This document shows, one piece after another, positions 1-12,060 of a DNA stretch of 64,000 bases; position 1 is the first letter of the stretch; every line of letters begins with the position of its first letter. A program made the translations under genes and the position numbers. The notes under the pieces were generated by a model, which was given only the letters and a program-made list of their open reading frames with translations, ran no database searches and was not told where the DNA came from. This DNA comes from Clarireedia homoeocarpa (lineage: Eukaryota; Ascomycota; Leotiomycetes; Helotiales; Rutstroemiaceae), in NCBI GenBank assembly GCA_001465935.1, contig LNKV01000030.1, forward strand, positions 728,866-792,865, in the 5' to 3' direction.

Positions 1-520
1 GTCCAGAAAATGTTGCACACAACAATGCTTCGTATATTTCCCGATGTAAGTTATGTGTAGGCGGATATACTAGATGCCCTGCCGGCCATACGTACCACGC
101 CATGCGCTGTGTCATGTAATTCTAATTGCCGTTCTCCGGCGGGACTAAGCCAAGCTGCAGAACTGCGTCCCTCTACATCGAATCGTGTCCTTGCCATATC
201 TGATTTTCCCTGTCGACGTGGAGCCAACGATGCCAAAGCTTCTCATATGATATGCGGTGCACCATGCCATACGGCGAAGATTTCCACTCGCTACTCGGCA
301 AGATGGAGTCTGCATCGGAGTTGCCATTGATTCCTTGCATTAGAGGTTGTGTGCAGGACGAGCTATTCTCCGACTGCCTTTGTAGCTCAAGCGTATATAT
401 AGCGTCTGGCACGACCATCTTTTCAGATGAAATTCTGGATGATCAACAACAACACATTCACAATCCTTAGAGCCCAACCGGCCACGAACAGACACATCGA
501 CTTCGCCTCACCAATTCATT
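1..520 (+). promoter_or_regulatory. Upstream region of the CYP505-type gene
   Basis: No supported gene lies here; the short open frames overlap each other on both strands and look like chance. A TATA-like run TATATATAG at 394-402 lies about 120 bp before the ATG at 521 and is the best promoter candidate. The stretch just before the ATG is A/C-rich, as in many fungal leaders. No other site could be assigned. Confidence 0.4.
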
Positions 521-3500
521 ATGGCAACTGAAGAGATCCCAGGACCACCTGGTCTTCCTTTCTTAGGAAATTTCGCTGATGTTGACCCCGCTAATTCTAT
601 GATGAGTCTGTCGCGCCTTGCAGATATCTATGGTATGCTTAGCTCTATGTTTACCAGTGCGTGCAATGAAAATGCTAATACATTCCTTCACCAGGCCCCA
701 TATTCAAACTCAACCTCGGAGGCACCGAACGATTGTACATCACGACACGAGATCTGCTTAACGAGATATGCGACGAGAAGAGATTCACAAAACTTGTCGC
801 TGGCAGTTTGAACGAGGTTAGAAACGGAATTGGAGATGGCCTCTTCACTGCAAGACACGGGGAACACAATTGGGAGCTGGCACATCGTGTCTTAATGCCT
901 GGTGGGTGCCTATTCAATTTACTCGTCAAATAGATAAACCGGCTCTACTAACCTGCAAACCAGCTTTTGGGCCTATTTCCATTCGTGGAATGTACGATGA
1001 AATGCATGACATAGCTTCGCAACTCGTCATTAAATGGGCGAGATTTGGCCCAAAGGAAAAGATCGATGTGAGTGCTGACTTCACAAGACTTACACTTGAC
1101 TCTATCGCACTGTAAGTATATTCACCGGAAGCAAAAGCTGCAGATGTATGACTAACAGCATAGATGCGCCATGGGTACCCGGTTTAATAGCTTCTACCAC
1201 GAGGAGATGCATCCATTTGTAAATGCTATGACAGATTTTCTGTTCGAATCTGGAGTGCGAGGACAACGACCTGCCGTTGCTAATTACCTTATGCGTTCAG
1301 CACAGAGAAAGTACGACTCTGATATCGAGCTACTTCAGCGCGTCGCTAAGGAACTTTTGGAGGATCGCCGAGCCCACCCAAACGATAAAAAGGATCTGTT
1401 GAATGCCATGATCAATGGGAGAGACCCCCAAACTGGAGAAGGCTTGTCCGACTCAAATATTCTTAATAACATGATCACGTTTCTGATTGCTGGTATGCTA
1501 CATTCTCCGCCATGAATTGAGACAAAACTGACTTCTTTAGGGCATGAGACTACAAGTGGCATGCTCTCTTTCCTCTTCTACAATCTTTTGAAGAATCCAT
1601 CAGCATATCAGAGGATTCAGCGCGAAGTCGACGAGGTCGTTGGCCGAGGTCCTGTCACTGTCGATCACATGTCCAAACTTCCTTTTGTGGAGGCTTGTCT
1701 GCGTGAAACATTAAGATTAACTCCTACAGCTCCGGCGTTTACCGTACACCCTTCGCCTGATTCGACGGAGAACCCAACAATTATCGGCGGAAAATACGAA
1801 GTTAAGAAAGGGCAGTCAGTCATGGCCCTCATACCTTGTATTCACCGTGATCCCAGTGTTTACGGCGCCGATGCCACTGTTTTCAAGCCTGAACGAATGA
1901 TAGACGAAGAGTTTAAGAAGCTACCACCTAATTCGTGGAAACCCTTTGGCAATGGAATGCGAGGCTGTATTGGGCGACCCTTCGCATGGCAAGAGGCGAT
2001 ATTGACAGTGGCCATGCTTTTCCAGACCTTCAATTTCAGGCTTGATGACCCAAGTTACAATCTCCAGATCAAACAAACCTTGACTATCAAACCGAAGGAC
2101 CTCTATATGCACGCAACGCTACGAGATCATATTGACCCAATTTATCTTGAGCGGATGCTTCATGTTGACACGTCAAAGGAGGCAAAAGAAAAGGGGCCGA
2201 AGATAGAAACTTCGACTACCAACGACGAGCAAAAAGAACCGATGACCATTCTCTATGGATCCAACTCTGGTACTTGCGAAGCTCTTGCTCAGAATCTTGC
2301 AAGGGAAGCTGCAACTCGAGGTTTCAAGGTAAAAGTGGATCCTCTCGATTCTGCCGTGGATAATATCCCCAAAAATGAACCCGTGATCATGATATCCGCA
2401 AGCTATGAGGGTCAACCTCCTGATAATGCAGCTCATTTTGTGGAATGGCTTGAGCATCTGAAAGGACCAGACGCACTTAAAGGAATCAAATATGCTGTCT
2501 ATGGTTGCGGAAATCGTAAGTCTTCATGCCTAAGTTTCAGAACGCTTGCTAACTCCGACTAGATGACTGGGTATCGACCTTCCATAGGATTCCAAAGCTT
2601 CTGGATTCTAGCTTTGAAGAACATGGAGCTACTAGGTTTACAGAAGCCGGACTGGGTGACGTAGCTGATGGCGACATTTTCCAGAGCTTCGACGAATGGC
2701 AAGATAAGTATTTGTGGACTGTGTTGAGCAGTAAAGCAGATCGTGAAGAAGACATTGGACTTGAAATTGAGGTTGACACAAGCTCACGATCCTCAAAATT
2801 GCGTCAGGATGTTCGGGAATCTGTTGTAATCAGCAACACCATCCTTACCGCTCCAGGTGAACCTGAAAAGAGAAATATTTCCCTCCGACTACCGACCGGG
2901 ATGACTTACAAGGCAGGAGATTACATGGCAGTACTTCCGCTCAACAACTCCAAGACCGTCCGTCGTGTTCTGAAACACTTTGGTCTGCCTTGGGATGCTA
3001 TGTTGACCATCAAGACTGGTACTAATACGACATTACCTACTGGACATCCTATCTCCGCCATGGATGTGTTGGGGGCTTATGTTGAGCTAAGTCAACCAGC
3101 AACTCGCAAGGTAGGTTTGCCATGAATTGAATGCGGCGTCATACTTACTTGGTTTAGAATATCGCGAAAATTGCAGCCAGTACAACTGATCCGGAAGCAC
3201 GAAAAACAATTGAAAAATTGGGCCAGGAAGACTTCGAGAAAGAAGTCTTCCTCAAACGCCGATCACCGCTAGACATCCTTGAAGAGTACCCATCCGCTGC
3301 GTTGTCCCTTGGAGACTTCATGGCTATGCTTCCACCGATGCGCATTCGTCAATACTCAATCTCCTCATCTCCCCTCGAGGATCCCACTGTCGCTACCTTG
3401 ACTTGGTCTGTTCTTGACACACCTTCAAAGGCTGCTGACTCGAAGAGACATCTTGGTGTCGCATCGAACTATCTCTCGTTCGTGGAACCAGGCGATCGGG

Positions 3501-4033
3501 TTCATGTTGCCGTCAAGCCAAGCCGGGGAGCATTCCACCCTCCAATGGATCTTGAAAATACTCCAGTTATCATGATCTGTGCGGGAACCGGTTTGGCTCC
3601 GTTCCGAGCATTTGTCCAAGAAAGAGCTTGGCAAATCGGGGCGGGAAGGAAACTGGCTCCTGCATATCTCTTCATCGGCTGTGCGCATCCTGAGAAAGAT
3701 GCTTTGTATGCTGATGAATTGAAAAAGTGGCAGGAAGATGGTGTTGTGAAAGTTTATTACGCTTACTCACAAGCCAGTGATCAAAGCAAGGGATGTCGTC
3801 ATGTGCAAGATCGAGTTTGGGAAGAGAAAGAAGAGATCAAGAACGCTTTTAATGATGGAGCCATGTTGTATGTCTGCGGATCTAGCATGGTCGGAGAGAG
3901 TGTGGCTTCTATGGTTAAGAAAATCTACCAAGACGCGGCACATAATGTCGGCAAGCCGAAATCAGATGAGGAGGTTGAAGATTGGTTCCAGAATATCAAG
4001 AATGATCGGTATGCTTCGGATGTATTTGCTTGA
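521..4033 (+). CDS. Self-sufficient cytochrome P450:NADPH-P450 reductase, CYP505 (P450foxy/BM3-like)
   Basis: The gene has seven exons: 521-632, 695-901, 964-1111, 1164-1492, 1541-2515, 2563-3110 and 3158-4033. Together they give 1064 residues, the usual CYP505 size. The N-terminal heme domain shows the I-helix motif AGHETTSG split by intron 4, the K-helix ExxR in EACLRETLRL, and the heme loop FGNGMRGCIG near residue 400 with its Cys ligand. The FMN flavodoxin domain starts near residue 500 (LYGSNSGTCEA) and contains GCGNHDW across intron 5. The FAD/NADPH module follows, with RQYS near 837 and CAGTGLAPFRAF near 913. The family hydroxylates fatty acids at subterminal carbons with electrons from NADPH in one polypeptide. 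There is no N-terminal membrane anchor, so it is probably soluble. The C-terminus ends ...DVFA, with Phe where the nicotinamide-stacking aromatic normally is Trp. All splice sites are canonical and no defect is visible. Confidence 0.93.
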
Positions 4034-4464
4034 GCAATCTACGATACTGCGGAAAGGTAGTCAGCTGCACACGTGTTTTTCCAATTACAATTATATTTGT
4101 TAATCAACCACGCACCTTTGGCACTATGTGTAAACCCCCTCAATTAAAAGATTTAGGATGAAATGCTTTCTAATAAGTGCTACTTTGCTACATGCGGACA
4201 GTGATTCTAACCAGCTCACGAATTGACTATGCGGCGCATGATTCCCTGCAAGAAATTAGACATCCAAATACCAAATGGCAGGCAACACATTGATCGATGG
4301 TTAGCAAAGATCAGGATTTAAAGTCAATATTTGGCAAAGAGGAGATGGGTGAGGTGTGTTGGATCTGTCATGATCTCATGAACAATGTTGATAGCTTCAT
4401 TTGAACACTTCTTGGCCTTTCTAGCAATATATCACAAAACCTCTGAAGCTTACCAAACAAGAAA
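4034..4464. other. Intergenic, 3' side of the P450 fusion
   Basis: This stretch holds the presumed 3' UTR and terminator region of the P450:reductase gene. It is moderately AT-rich. I see no gene, repeat or RNA in it. Confidence 0.5.
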
Positions 4465-5062
4465 GAGAGTAAGCTGCTCATCATTACTGGTTCGACGGGC
4501 TAAATGAACTTCATAGTACTCCTCGAGACTCTAGAAGCAGGGTACAATGTTCGCGGAACTTTATGCCCTTATACTGGACTAGGAAAATTACGATCAAACC
4601 CCCGGCTACATCAGTATGTTTTCGGGAATTGGATTTCATTCATCGAGGGACCCGATATCACAACCGCCTGAGCTTACGAAGTCGCCATGAAGGACATCAT
4701 CGACAATGTAATCCATGCCGCTTCACCACTACCATTGCCTGGAAAGAATTCTCGCCCCGATATCATTGATCCGACGATTAAAAGTACTGCCAACATTTTC
4801 GATGCGGCCCACGAAGTGGCCACAGTAAAGCGTATCCTCATCACCATTTCCATCCTGGGAAATATGCCTTAACCCGCCTACCAGCGACACCCGCGCATGT
4901 CTGAGGTGAAAGAACCGACAGCTAACATCTCTAAGGCTTACTGCGCAGCTAGAATCTCCGTGCTCTTGAAGCTTTTGGGAGGAGTTGAGGCTGGGTACAT
5001 GGAACACGATGACTGCGGTTTGGCACAGTGGGATGCAGCTCATTGAAAGGTTGCTTATATAG
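4465..5062 (+). pseudogene. Relic of an NAD-dependent epimerase/reductase (extended SDR)
   Basis: One frame from 4471 reads KLLIITGSTG, then a TAA, then FIVLLETLEAGYNVRGTL. This is the Rossmann dinucleotide-binding start of the dihydroflavonol-reductase/epimerase group, with a stop where the family has Phe-Ile. A second piece at about 4687-4870 reads VIHAASPLPLPG, followed by DIIDPTIKSTANIF and VKRILITISI. These match the conserved VxHxASP, the I..A..GT..IL helix and the VKR-hydrophobic-S strand of the same family, in the right order. A weaker piece near 4935-4970 resembles the Y-x-x-S-K helix (AYCAARISVL), with the catalytic Lys not recognisable. No continuous frame or splicing joins the pieces, so I call it dead. 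It lies in the same direction as the P450 fusion. Confidence 0.65.
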
Positions 5063-5534
5063 GTACATTATGTCTCCTTATCATAAGTCGTGTAATCAAA
5101 TCTCATAATTGGAAAGATGTACCAGCAGTCTCTGATAGCTTCAAGCTGCGAATCTCTCTGAGAATTGACGCCAACGACGTATTGGATTTTTGGTTACAGA
5201 ATAACAATTGGACAAGTCGAGGGCCAGTCGGTTCGGCGGCGAAAAGGGATCAGAGAAAGAAAATTGCTAACGATTTCGATATAGAGCGAACACATGACTT
5301 AGTCCCTCCCACTTTTGAGTAAGGAAGGAAGGTCTAGAACTACTTCGTACAATAATTGTGGCGGGGTAGTCTTCCGGTCCCACCTAAGGTTACTATATTC
5401 TACCACGGTACTATATTCTACCCCGCACATGGAGTCTCTACGCATGATCCTCACAACATTTCCTGCAATATTGATCGAACAACACATCTCATTCCTTCAA
5501 CTTCTATCTCGGTCATCAGTATCACTTCCTCATT
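5063..5534 (+). promoter_or_regulatory. Upstream region of the alpha-glucosidase gene, with a direct repeat
   Basis: The sequence actatattctacc occurs twice, at 5392-5404 and 5410-5422, separated by 5 bp and about 115-145 bp before the start codon. This could be a paired regulator-binding site or simply a short duplication. No gene is supported. The rest of the stretch has no recognisable signal. Confidence 0.3.
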
Positions 5535-7319
5535 ATGTGCCCAATGGAATCTTCGTACGCGGTACCGAAATGGTGGAAGGAAGCTGTGGTGTACCAAGTC
5601 TATCCTTCATCGTTCCAGTCTCATCCAGGCGCAACGTCGGGATGGGGTTCAATCAAAGGTATCACCTCTCGTCTTGACTACCTGAAGTCACTGGGAGTCG
5701 ATGTTGTTTGGTCGTCGCCTTTTCTGAAATCGCCGCAAGCCGACATGGGCTACGACATTGCCGACTACAAGCAAATCGATGAATGCTATGGAAATTGGGA
5801 CGATGTCGACGAACTTATTTCCGAATTGAAAAGGCGAGGTATGAAGTTGATGGTTGATCTTGTAGTCAACCATACTAGTAATGAGCACCCGTGGTTTCTG
5901 GAAAGTCGGAGCAGCCGCAATAATGCAAAGCGCGATTGGTATATTTGGAAGAAACCGAAGAATTTTAGGGCAGATGGTACGCCGGAGCCACCCAATAACT
6001 GGGCCCAAATCCTTGGCGAGGCCAACTCTGCGTGGAACTTCGACGAGAAGTCTGGTGAATACTATCTCGCGCTCTTCACCCCTGAGCAGCCTGACTTGAA
6101 TTGGGAAAACCCTGAGGTCCGAACGGCCATCTGGGATGTGATGAACTTCTGGATGCAGCGAGGTGCTGCTGGATTCCGTATGGATGTGATCAATCTCATC
6201 TCGAAGGTGCCAAGTTACCCCGATGCCGAAATCGTTCTTGTTGATGGCCACTTGTACCAACCTGGGCTAAAGTACTTCGTGAATGGGCCGAGACTACACG
6301 AGTATCTACAAGAAATGCATCGCGAAGTACTCAGCAAGTATGACTCGATTACTGTGGGAGAGATGCCAGGCGTTAGCGAGAAGAATGAGATCTTGAGGAC
6401 TGTTGGAGCAAATGCTGGTGAACTCCGAATGATCTTTATTTTCGATTTAGTCGACATTGATAAGCCAAATGTCAGAATGGCCTTGAAATCCTGGGATGTT
6501 AAGGATATGAAGTCAATCATCACACACTGGCAACGTGTAATGATTGAAAATGATGGGTGGAATTCTGTCTTCATAGAGAATCATGATAACCCACGATCTG
6601 TGTCGCGTTATGCAGATGATAGCGATGAATGGAGAGTCGCAGGGGCTAAACTTCTCGCGTTAATGCAGACTACGCTTGGGGGCACGCTGTTCGTGTATCA
6701 AGGGGAGGAAATTGGTATGCGCAACGCCCCAACTTCCTGGCCAATCGAAGAATTCAAGGATATTGAAACGATCAACTATTGGAAAAAGTGTCTTGCCCTG
6801 TATTCTGGGGACAAAGAAAAGCTTGCCCACTGTCGCAAAATCATCGACATGAAAGCGCGGGACCATTCCAGAACCCCAATGCCATGGTCATCGACTGAGA
6901 ATGCAGGTTTTTGCGACCCGAACGTCAAACCTTGGATGCGAATCAACGACGACTATAGGACTATCAATGTCGAAGCTCAAATGAAGGCCGAGGATCCGGA
7001 TGGGTTATCCGTGTGGCAGTTCTGGCAGAGAGCCCTTTATGATCGGAAAGAACATGCTGATGTTTTCGTCTATGGAGATTTTCAGGAGCTGGATCCGCAA
7101 CATCCCAAAGTATATTCCTACCTCAGAACAAGCAATAAGGGCGAGAAGTGGCTGGTTGTTCTTAACTTCTCGGGGGAAGAGGTTACGTGGACAATGCCCT
7201 CGAATATAGAGATTGAGTTCTGGCCCTGTAGTAACTACACTAAGCACCATGTTGAAAAGCCGAAGAGGTCGGTGATTCCGCTGCGGCCATGGGAGGGTAT
7301 TTTGGGCAAGCTTATATAA
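5535..7319 (+). CDS. Alpha-glucosidase/oligo-1,6-glucosidase, GH13 family, intracellular
   Basis: This is a single uninterrupted exon of 594 residues, the typical length of fungal maltases/isomaltases. It begins with WWKEAVVYQVYPSSF, the hallmark N-terminus of the group. The four GH13 conserved regions are present: DLVVNHTS; GFRMDVINL with the nucleophile Asp217; TVGEMPG with the acid/base Glu276; and ENHDNPR with the stabilising Asp351. The C-terminal beta domain ends near residue 590. There is no signal peptide, so it should hydrolyse maltose or isomaltose-type sugars inside the cell. Two in-frame ATGs are close together (5535 and 5544) and either could be used. No maltose transporter or maltose-type regulator is adjacent, unlike in yeast MAL loci. 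No defect seen. Confidence 0.92.
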   Translation: MCPMESSYAVPKWWKEAVVYQVYPSSFQSHPGATSGWGSIKGITSRLDYLKSLGVDVVWSSPFLKSPQADMGYDIADYKQIDECYGNWDDVDELISELKRRGMKLMVDLVVNHTSNEHPWFLESRSSRNNAKRDWYIWKKPKNFRADGTPEPPNNWAQILGEANSAWNFDEKSGEYYLALFTPEQPDLNWENPEVRTAIWDVMNFWMQRGAAGFRMDVINLISKVPSYPDAEIVLVDGHLYQPGLKYFVNGPRLHEYLQEMHREVLSKYDSITVGEMPGVSEKNEILRTVGANAGELRMIFIFDLVDIDKPNVRMALKSWDVKDMKSIITHWQRVMIENDGWNSVFIENHDNPRSVSRYADDSDEWRVAGAKLLALMQTTLGGTLFVYQGEEIGMRNAPTSWPIEEFKDIETINYWKKCLALYSGDKEKLAHCRKIIDMKARDHSRTPMPWSSTENAGFCDPNVKPWMRINDDYRTINVEAQMKAEDPDGLSVWQFWQRALYDRKEHADVFVYGDFQELDPQHPKVYSYLRTSNKGEKWLVVLNFSGEEVTWTMPSNIEIEFWPCSNYTKHHVEKPKRSVIPLRPWEGILGKLI

Positions 7320-8714
7320 GATCAACATGGTTTACGGCAAGATTTATGACAAGACAAATTTTGATATTACACTCATCCAGATACTTATGGGACCAGTCCC
7401 AGCATGTGTTGGAGCTTCGGCGATGCAAAGCTCAACTCGCCCCTCGACGTCGACTTCACGCAAGAATTCAATGCTCCACCTTTGATCTTGGAAATCTAGA
7501 TAAGGGATGGACTGGATCCTCGGCGTTTCGCCGAAAAGGATGACCTATACCTAGTCATGGGGTGGTCGTGGCAAATCGAGAATGTACGCAGGTTACAAAC
7601 AATCGACAAAAAGACCAACAACTTGCATGCCTTATACCCGCGAAATGATTCCGAATAACTATGCTAGTTAGCACACGGCCCGAGCAACTGATAGCTTATT
7701 TGGGGGTGATGTCTGCCCAGATGCAAATCATTCACCATAACATGCTCATAGTCTTGGATCTACCTTATCTCTTACGGGCCGTTTGACCGGACGAGGAGCC
7801 CGATTAGAGCGAATGCGCCTTTGTATCCACAAGGCTTCAACCTGTGGGCCGGTTCTATTACAATAGCGACTACTTTTGGGATGAAAAGGCAGATCTAGTC
7901 CAGCTTTAGCCCCCTTGTTACAGCAATTCTGTATCTCTTGTCTTCTATCTCCCCTGAACGCGATTTATTTTCAGTCGTTCATTGAGGAATTTTTCCCTTT
8001 GCATTAGCCATTGATGGTTTCAATCAAGGATACAGAGACTATTCTAGATCTTGATTGATGCGCTGGACCTCTGATGAGAACTTGGAGATGCTTTGTCCCA
8101 AACTGGTAGAGGAACACCCTCAGGCTGTGGCAAGTCTTGTAAAGTCTTGAGGAGCTTAGGAAGACCTACGCTCGTATCGCACTGCAAGTAGCAGGTTTCA
8201 CCTGCTTTGGCCTAGGTTCACGAGATCAAAACAGAAGCCGATCGAGGGAAACGAAGTATAATTGTGCCCCACTGAGACGACGGGCCGGAATAGTCGGGAG
8301 TTTATACCCACGTGGTTCCCATAATTCATGTTTACCCCATATTACCACTTTTATCCTCTTGACTGTGATGAGCTATTTCCCCGCCTTATGTTTCGTGCGC
8401 CTACAAGTAGGTAGCAGTCAAAGCGATAGCCTAGTTAGACCTTTCTCGCTTATACGCAACTATTATCTTCAACTACCTAGCTATTTGCCATTTTCCAATC
8501 ATTCATTGGTGCGCTTTTGGTTTAGAAATAGAGTCGCGGTTTCGGCAGTTAATCTTGTAGTTTATTTAGGCTATCTCGGTTATGAACATTGCTCTAACCC
8601 CTTGAGTGCTAACTACTCGCGGTCTCCGCAAAGCTAAGCGGGGAAACCGCTAATAGCAGGCAGTCAGGGGATGATCCTCTGCAGCAAAGTTTTCTGCACT
8701 TGGCATCTCAATTG
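7320..8714. other. Gene-free interval between GH13 and GH43 genes
   Basis: About 1.4 kb with no frame that looks coding. A small GC-rich inverted motif around 8606-8650 (gcggtctccgc ... gcggggaaaccgc) could form a hairpin. Otherwise I see nothing. Confidence 0.45.
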
Positions 8715-8723
8715 TATATATAA
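8715..8723 (+). promoter_or_regulatory. TATA-like box of the GH43 gene
   Basis: TATATATAA lies 60 bp before the ATG at 8783, a normal distance for a strongly regulated secreted-enzyme gene. Confidence 0.45.
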
Positions 8724-8782
8724 CAAAAGATATCTGCAGTCTGAAACAACAGCTAGCTTCCTTCTGTAACTGGCACACAGCT

Positions 8783-11039
8783 ATGGCATCTCAAATAGCG
8801 TTGATTACTTTGGTTTTTCTCTTTTGTCCGACGGTCTATGCTCAGGCAGAACTATATGGACAGTGTAAGTCACTTCTGTATATTCGTACACTCGGGGTAG
8901 CTAATTAGAAACTAGGTGGTGGCTCAGGTTGGGCAGGGGCCACAAATTGCGTTTCCGGCTCGTGTTGCACATTCTCGAACGATTACTATTCTCAGTGCCT
9001 ACCGGGAAGCTGCGCTGGTGGAACAACAAGCACTTCCGTCGCCACTACCACACGAGTGACAACCAGTACCTCTACAACTGCATCCGCAGTTGCGACAGGA
9101 GTATATAAGAATCCAATCTTATGGGAAGATTTAGCTGATCTTGACATCTTCCGCGTCGACGATGCATATTACTAGGTATGTGTTATCACTGTTATGAGAA
9201 AGAAATGGAGAGCCAGGGTTCGCAGTTTCTTGGAATACTGAAAACTAACTTTAGCTCTAGTAAGTGTTGATTAATTTAACACACCTCTGTGACCAAAGCT
9301 TAGATGCCAGCTGGAGCGGTGGCAAACAGCATACCGATATATAATATCGATATACAAATCAGATTCACCTCGTCCTTTGCTTCGCTGATTTAGAGATAGT
9401 TCTGCCTCTACTATGCACTATAGCCCGGGTGCACCAATCTTACGTTCCTATGATCTCATCAATTGGGAGTATATCGGCCATAGTGTGCCTTCTCTGAGCT
9501 GGTCAACCAAGTACAATTTAGTAAATGGTCAAAACGCCTATGTCAAGGGCATATGGGCTTCCACCATGCGCTACCGAAAGTACGACAACAAGTGGTACTG
9601 GATCGGTTGCATTGAATTCGGTATGAAGCTCAAAAAAAAAAAAAGGGTTTTCATGGTCCTGAAATGTCCGTTATGGCTGACTTAATGAATATTTAGCGAC
9701 CACATATATCTACACGGCACCTTCAGTCACTGGCCCCTGGACTATCGCTGCAACTCTCAATACCTGCTTCTACGATGCCGGTCTTCTTGTCGATGACGAC
9801 GGTACAATGTATGTTGCGTACGGAAACACTCAAATGAACGTCGCGCAACTTTCTTCAGACGGCAAATCTATCGTAAAAACTCAACAGATATACGATGCAA
9901 CCAACAGCCAGGGAGCTCTGGAAGGCTCCCGGATGTAGTAAGTAATCTAAATTAATGCTATATGTTATGAAGAATTAGCCGGAGGTTAGAATGTTGCATT
10001 ATGCTAATGTTTGACCCGCAAAGTAAGCGAAACGGTGTATACTACATATTCACTACACATCCAGCGAACCAAGAATGGGTCTTAAAAGCGTCCTCACCTT
10101 TCGGAACCTATAGCATCAAAAACCTTGTCAACAACGTTTCTCCCCCAATTTCTGGTGGTGGAATTCCGCACCAAGGCGGCATTGTTGACTTACCAAATGG
10201 CAATTGGTATTACTGCTCCTTTGTAGATGCTTATCCTGGTGGACGCGTACCAGCTTTAGCACCGGTGACCTGGGGATCAGATGGTTTCCCAACCCTCACG
10301 ACAGTCAATGGTGCCTGGGGTGCCTCGTATCCTATGCCACTGCCTTCTCACCCATTGGCTTCACTCGTCGGTACCGACTCATTTTCCGGCAGCTCGCTGG
10401 GTCCTGCGTGGGAATGGAATCACAATCCGGACACATCAAAGTTCACAGTCAATAATGGATTGACATTGTCAGCCGCCACAGTGACGGTCGACCTTTACAA
10501 GGCCCGGAACACACTGACACACCGCATTCACGGTCCCATATCTACAGCAACTATCATCTTAGATTCAACAAATATGGCTGATGGCGATAGGGCAGGCCTT
10601 GCATTGTTCCGCCAGTCGTCTGCTTGGATCGGAGTGAAGAACGATGGCGGGACACTAACAGTAGGCATGACAAACAATATCTTAATGAATACGGACTGGA
10701 GCACAGCAAATACCGGAAGCACAGTTGCCAGTGCCGGTGTCTCCAAAGGAAAGATTTGGTTGCGCTCGACCGTCAACATCAATCCCGGTTCGGGTCGCAC
10801 TGGATCTTTCAGCTACAGCACAGATGGGTCCTCGTTTACGGCACTAGGGCCAGCTTTCACGCTCGACAATACCTGGGAGTTCTTCATGGGATACCGCTGG
10901 GGAATTTTCAATGTGAGTGTCATTCTCTACAAAAACCTGCCCATATGTTACAGTACTGACCAAGTTCCCTTCTCAGTATGCCACAAAGGCTCTAGGCGGG
11001 AAAGTCCAGATCACGTCATTCACCCAGACAACATCTTAA
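8783..11039 (+). CDS. Secreted CBM1-linked GH43 glycosidase (xylosidase/arabinofuranosidase type) with a frame defect
   Basis: Exons read 8783-8864, 8916-9175, about 9400-9620, 9697-9937, 10024-10912 and 10977-11039. The first encodes a signal peptide ending near VYAQA. It is followed by a fungal cellulose-binding module (CBM1) with GQCGG and paired Cys residues, then a Ser/Thr linker. The GH43 domain starts at YKNPILWEDLADLD and continues with MHYSPGAPILRSYD, CFYDAGLLVDDDG and GALEGSRMY. A C-terminal beta-sandwich ends at a TAA at 11037. Such enzymes remove xylose or arabinose from hemicellulose outside the cell. Oddity: the second exon runs into an in-frame TAG at 9173-9175 directly before the donor GTATGT. 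If one G were absent, the frame would continue as the family's YYY-S-A-S-T-M. The following intron is about 225 bp, several times longer than its neighbours. The gene is therefore either recently inactivated or carries a one-base sequence error; the remaining exons are clean. Confidence 0.8.
9621..9696 (+). other. Intron containing a run of A
   Basis: A 76 bp intron of the GH43 gene holds a 13-A homopolymer near 9632-9644. It would be prone to length variation and to sequencing error. The donor GTATGA and acceptor TTTAG are clear. Confidence 0.5.
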
Positions 11040-12060
11040 GCGGGAAGCTCATTCCGTTGTTTTCTCTTCTTCTTTATACTGCTTCATGTTTCTGCATAAG
11101 CTTGAGAGCAGGAGGAATTTCAAAGTTATTTTGCTTCAGGTGACTTTTGTACACATATTCTCCAGAATTTAGCACTGAGCTTGTTGTTTATCAAAATAGT
11201 ATTAACAATATTGTGCATGTGATATACCCTTCCAAGGAATAAAATGAAACAAAATAAAATGAAAGATTAACTTATTTGAAAGCTCTGAGAGATTCTTGAG
11301 ATGCTGGAGTGAGACGATATTCTTAGGCGGCTCCAAATGGCATGATCAGGAACACTTTCATAGAATTGAACTGAGCGATGTGCCAGGTGGGGCTACTACC
11401 GGCTCGTCTGTGATGAAGACCTAATACCACTGGCGCGGAGATGGCGGACACGAAGGATTTCTGCAGGGTTACAAGACCTGGGATGAGGAACGTCGAAATG
11501 AGCGGTATAGTGAGAACCATAAGGATAGAAAGTAGGGTAGGTGACTTGGAATGTTAGATAAGTTGCTAGCTCTGTCCACAATGAACTTTTTCATGAGATT
11601 AATTTCCTACATCATAGGTGAGATACGAATGGAAATGTTAATAAAAGTGATTTAATTGAATATGCAACAGTATGAGTGTTTGGGGGGATCAGCTATGTGG
11701 CACACAAGAGAAAGAGCCTTGATCGGCCCGTTTCGTGTATCTTATGCCCTCTCTGAGATTTCGCCCCACCTTGCCTCTCACAAGTCTGCCAACAAGCTTT
11801 CCATGGCTTCTGATCCCCGCATTCTTGGCAGCTGGCGCGCTGAACATATGTGGATTTGATATCTAAGACGCGAACTACTTAAAGTCTACTCTGAGCTTCG
11901 TGGGGCTGGGCAATTAGGAGCAGGTAATTCGTCAATGAGTGTATATTGTCTACGTAGAATATGTTTCTTGAGATTACAGCTTGCAAGCCTCTGAGACGCC
12001 TCCTTAAAAATACACACTTCTCGCCTCATTGTATTGTTAGCGCCACCCGTGCAGAATCTA
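11040..12060. other. Gene-free interval, convergent GH43/permease 3' ends
   Basis: About 1 kb between two convergent genes. Several overlapping short frames (11323-11581, minus strand) have no recognisable domain. I found no repeat or RNA. Confidence 0.4.

Noticed and set aside
521..7319. Secondary-metabolite gene cluster around the CYP505 gene
   Set aside because: No PKS, NRPS, terpene synthase or prenyltransferase is present; the neighbours are an SDR relic and a sugar hydrolase.
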